DNA of 64,000 bases from the NCBI GenBank assembly GCA_963626805.1, contig CAVFXS010000056.1, forward strand, positions 1 through 64,000. The letters run 5' to 3'. The first letter of the stretch is position 1, and each line of letters opens with the position of its first letter. This document shows positions 63,127 to 64,000 of the stretch, in pieces. Source of the DNA: CAG-632 sp963626805. GTDB taxonomy: Bacteria > Bacillota > Clostridia > Lachnospirales > Lachnospiraceae. Below the pieces are notes generated by a model. The model worked only from the letters and a program-made list of their open reading frames with translations. It did no database searches and was not told the DNA's origin. Made by a program: the position numbers and the translations under genes.

Positions 63127-64000
63127 CTATTGATTTCGTTGCATATAATTTCTCCTTAACTGCCCGCAGGCAGCGTCAATATCCCTACCCATACCTCTTC
63201 TTATAGTACCATTAATCTGATTATTTTCAAGTAGATATTTGAAATTTTGTATCGATTTATCTGTTCCGCGCTGAAAATCCCGCTCCTTGATCGGGTTGAT
63301 CGGAATCAGATTTACATGACACGGCCGGTACGGTTTTAGCAGCTCTGCCAGCCGTTTTGCATGCTCCGGCGAGTCATTGACTCCCTGTACCAGACTGTAT
63401 TCATAGGTGACCCGGCGCCCCGTTTTCTCAAAATAATACTGACAGGCCTCCAGCGTTTCATGAAGGGAATATCGTCTTGCAATCGGCATCAGTGCCTGCC
63501 GCTCGGCATCCGTGGATGCATGCAGGGACAGTGCAAAGGTGATCTGAAAGCCCTCCTCTGCAAGTGTCCGTATCTGCGGAACCAGGCCGCAACTGGACAC
63601 GGTGATATTTCTCTGGCTGATATGCAGTCCCCGCTCACCGGATATCAGATGTAAGAAACGAATCAGGGAATCATAGTTATCCAATGGTTCCCCGGATCCC
63701 ATCACTACAATATTCGATACCCGCTCTCCCATTGCATACTGCATGGCATAGACCTGATCCAGCATCTCAGATGCGGTCAGATTTCTCACAACGCCGTCAA
63801 TGGTCGATGCACAGAACCGGCATCCCATCCGGCAGCCGACCTGTGAGGATATGCAGACAGAGTTTCCATGCTTATACGGCATCCAGACACTCTCGATCAG
63901 ATTGTTATCCCATAACCGGAACAGAAATTTATTCGTTCCGTCTTCTTTGGATACCAGTCTGGTCTCCTCCTCCACTCCGATCCAGTCCTCTGCGAGCTTC
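63127..64000 (-). CDS. rlmN: RlmN 23S rRNA A2503 methylase (5' end off the window)
   Basis: This dual-specificity radical SAM methylase of 23S rRNA and tRNA is truncated by the window edge: about 290 of ~350 residues are present. The frame stays open to 64000. CRMGCRFCAS is the iron-sulfur motif, GSGEPLDNYDS and SLHASTDAERQALMPI follow, and a catalytic Cys lies near GRDIDAACGQLR. A GTG at 63975 is internal. Confidence 0.95.
   Translation of the reverse strand, partial: KLAEDWIGVEEETRLVSKEDGTNKFLFRLWDNNLIESVWMPYKHGNSVCISSQVGCRMGCRFCASTIDGVVRNLTASEMLDQVYAMQYAMGERVSNIVVMGSGEPLDNYDSLIRFLHLISGERGLHISQRNITVSSCGLVPQIRTLAEEGFQITFALSLHASTDAERQALMPIARRYSLHETLEACQYYFEKTGRRVTYEYSLVQGVNDSPEHAKRLAELLKPYRPCHVNLIPINPIKERDFQRGTDKSIQNFKYLLENNQINGTIRRGMGRDIDAACGQLRRNYMQRNQ

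Overview
The window looks like chromosomal DNA of an anaerobic, spore-forming Firmicute of the family Lachnospiraceae. This rests on SpoIVA, a DUF4317 protein, clostridial-type small (HisZ-dependent) HisG, the ylxM-ffh-rpsP-khpA-rimM-trmD-rplS-rbgA-rnhB-ylqG-ylqH gene order shared with Bacillus subtilis, consensus AGGAGG ribosome binding sites, and moderate GC by eye. The family is an inference from protein style. No phage, insertion sequence with a transposase, CRISPR array or rRNA is visible. One tRNA (Arg, anticodon CCG) is present.

Layout. Most genes are transcribed leftward (minus strand). Positions 1-2.9 kb hold a DUF4317 gene and a PAS/GGDEF diguanylate cyclase that converge on a perfect terminator. 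3.0-6.4 kb hold tsf, rpsB and a CapA-like phosphatase. 6.4-14.4 kb hold a histidine operon (hisZ-hisG-hisD-hisB-hisIE) that runs without a visible break into a tiny membrane protein and alaS. 14.5-15.6 kb hold a radical SAM enzyme overlapping a cysteine-motif, lipobox-bearing partner. 15.7-20.9 kb hold recU, a pseudouridine synthase, a membrane protein, a HAD phosphatase, an RsmF-type methylase and a small alarmone synthetase with an unusual leader. 20.9-24.8 kb hold an M23 peptidase, rnhA, pnp and spoIVA. 24.9-30.1 kb is one large cell-wall adhesin with five CnaB-type repeats.

30.3-41.8 kb hold housekeeping and envelope genes: gpsA, plsY, der, DUF512, pgeF, yraN, a FlhB-tail and FliK-like pair, rnhB, and two signal peptidases flanking rbgA. 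41.9-47.5 kb is the ribosome and SRP cluster (rplS, trmD, rimM, khpA, rpsP, ffh, ylxM), interrupted by a rightward FAD oxidoreductase. 47.5-50.1 kb is a rightward polar amino-acid ABC transporter. 50.2-56.4 kb hold aroC, apt, metA, ligA, an RluB-type synthase and a membrane-anchored protein. 56.5-57.6 kb hold tRNA-Arg and a convergent RlmH-like/RlmH pair. 57.8-64 kb hold thiN, rpe, rsgA, prkC, prpC and a partial rlmN, a conserved PASTA kinase/phosphatase cluster.

The most unusual item is the convergent pair at 56,750-57,618. The recognisable RlmH has a normal cofactor loop but lacks the family's C-terminal tail. The RlmH-like neighbour keeps a near-perfect tail but has lost the cofactor loop. 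Together they look like two complementary halves of an enzyme that is normally a homodimer with a composite active site. Other items worth checking are the radical SAM/cysteine-motif pair, an overlapping upstream reading frame with the best ribosome binding site in the leader of the alarmone synthetase, and a degenerate HisF-like barrel fused to HisIE.
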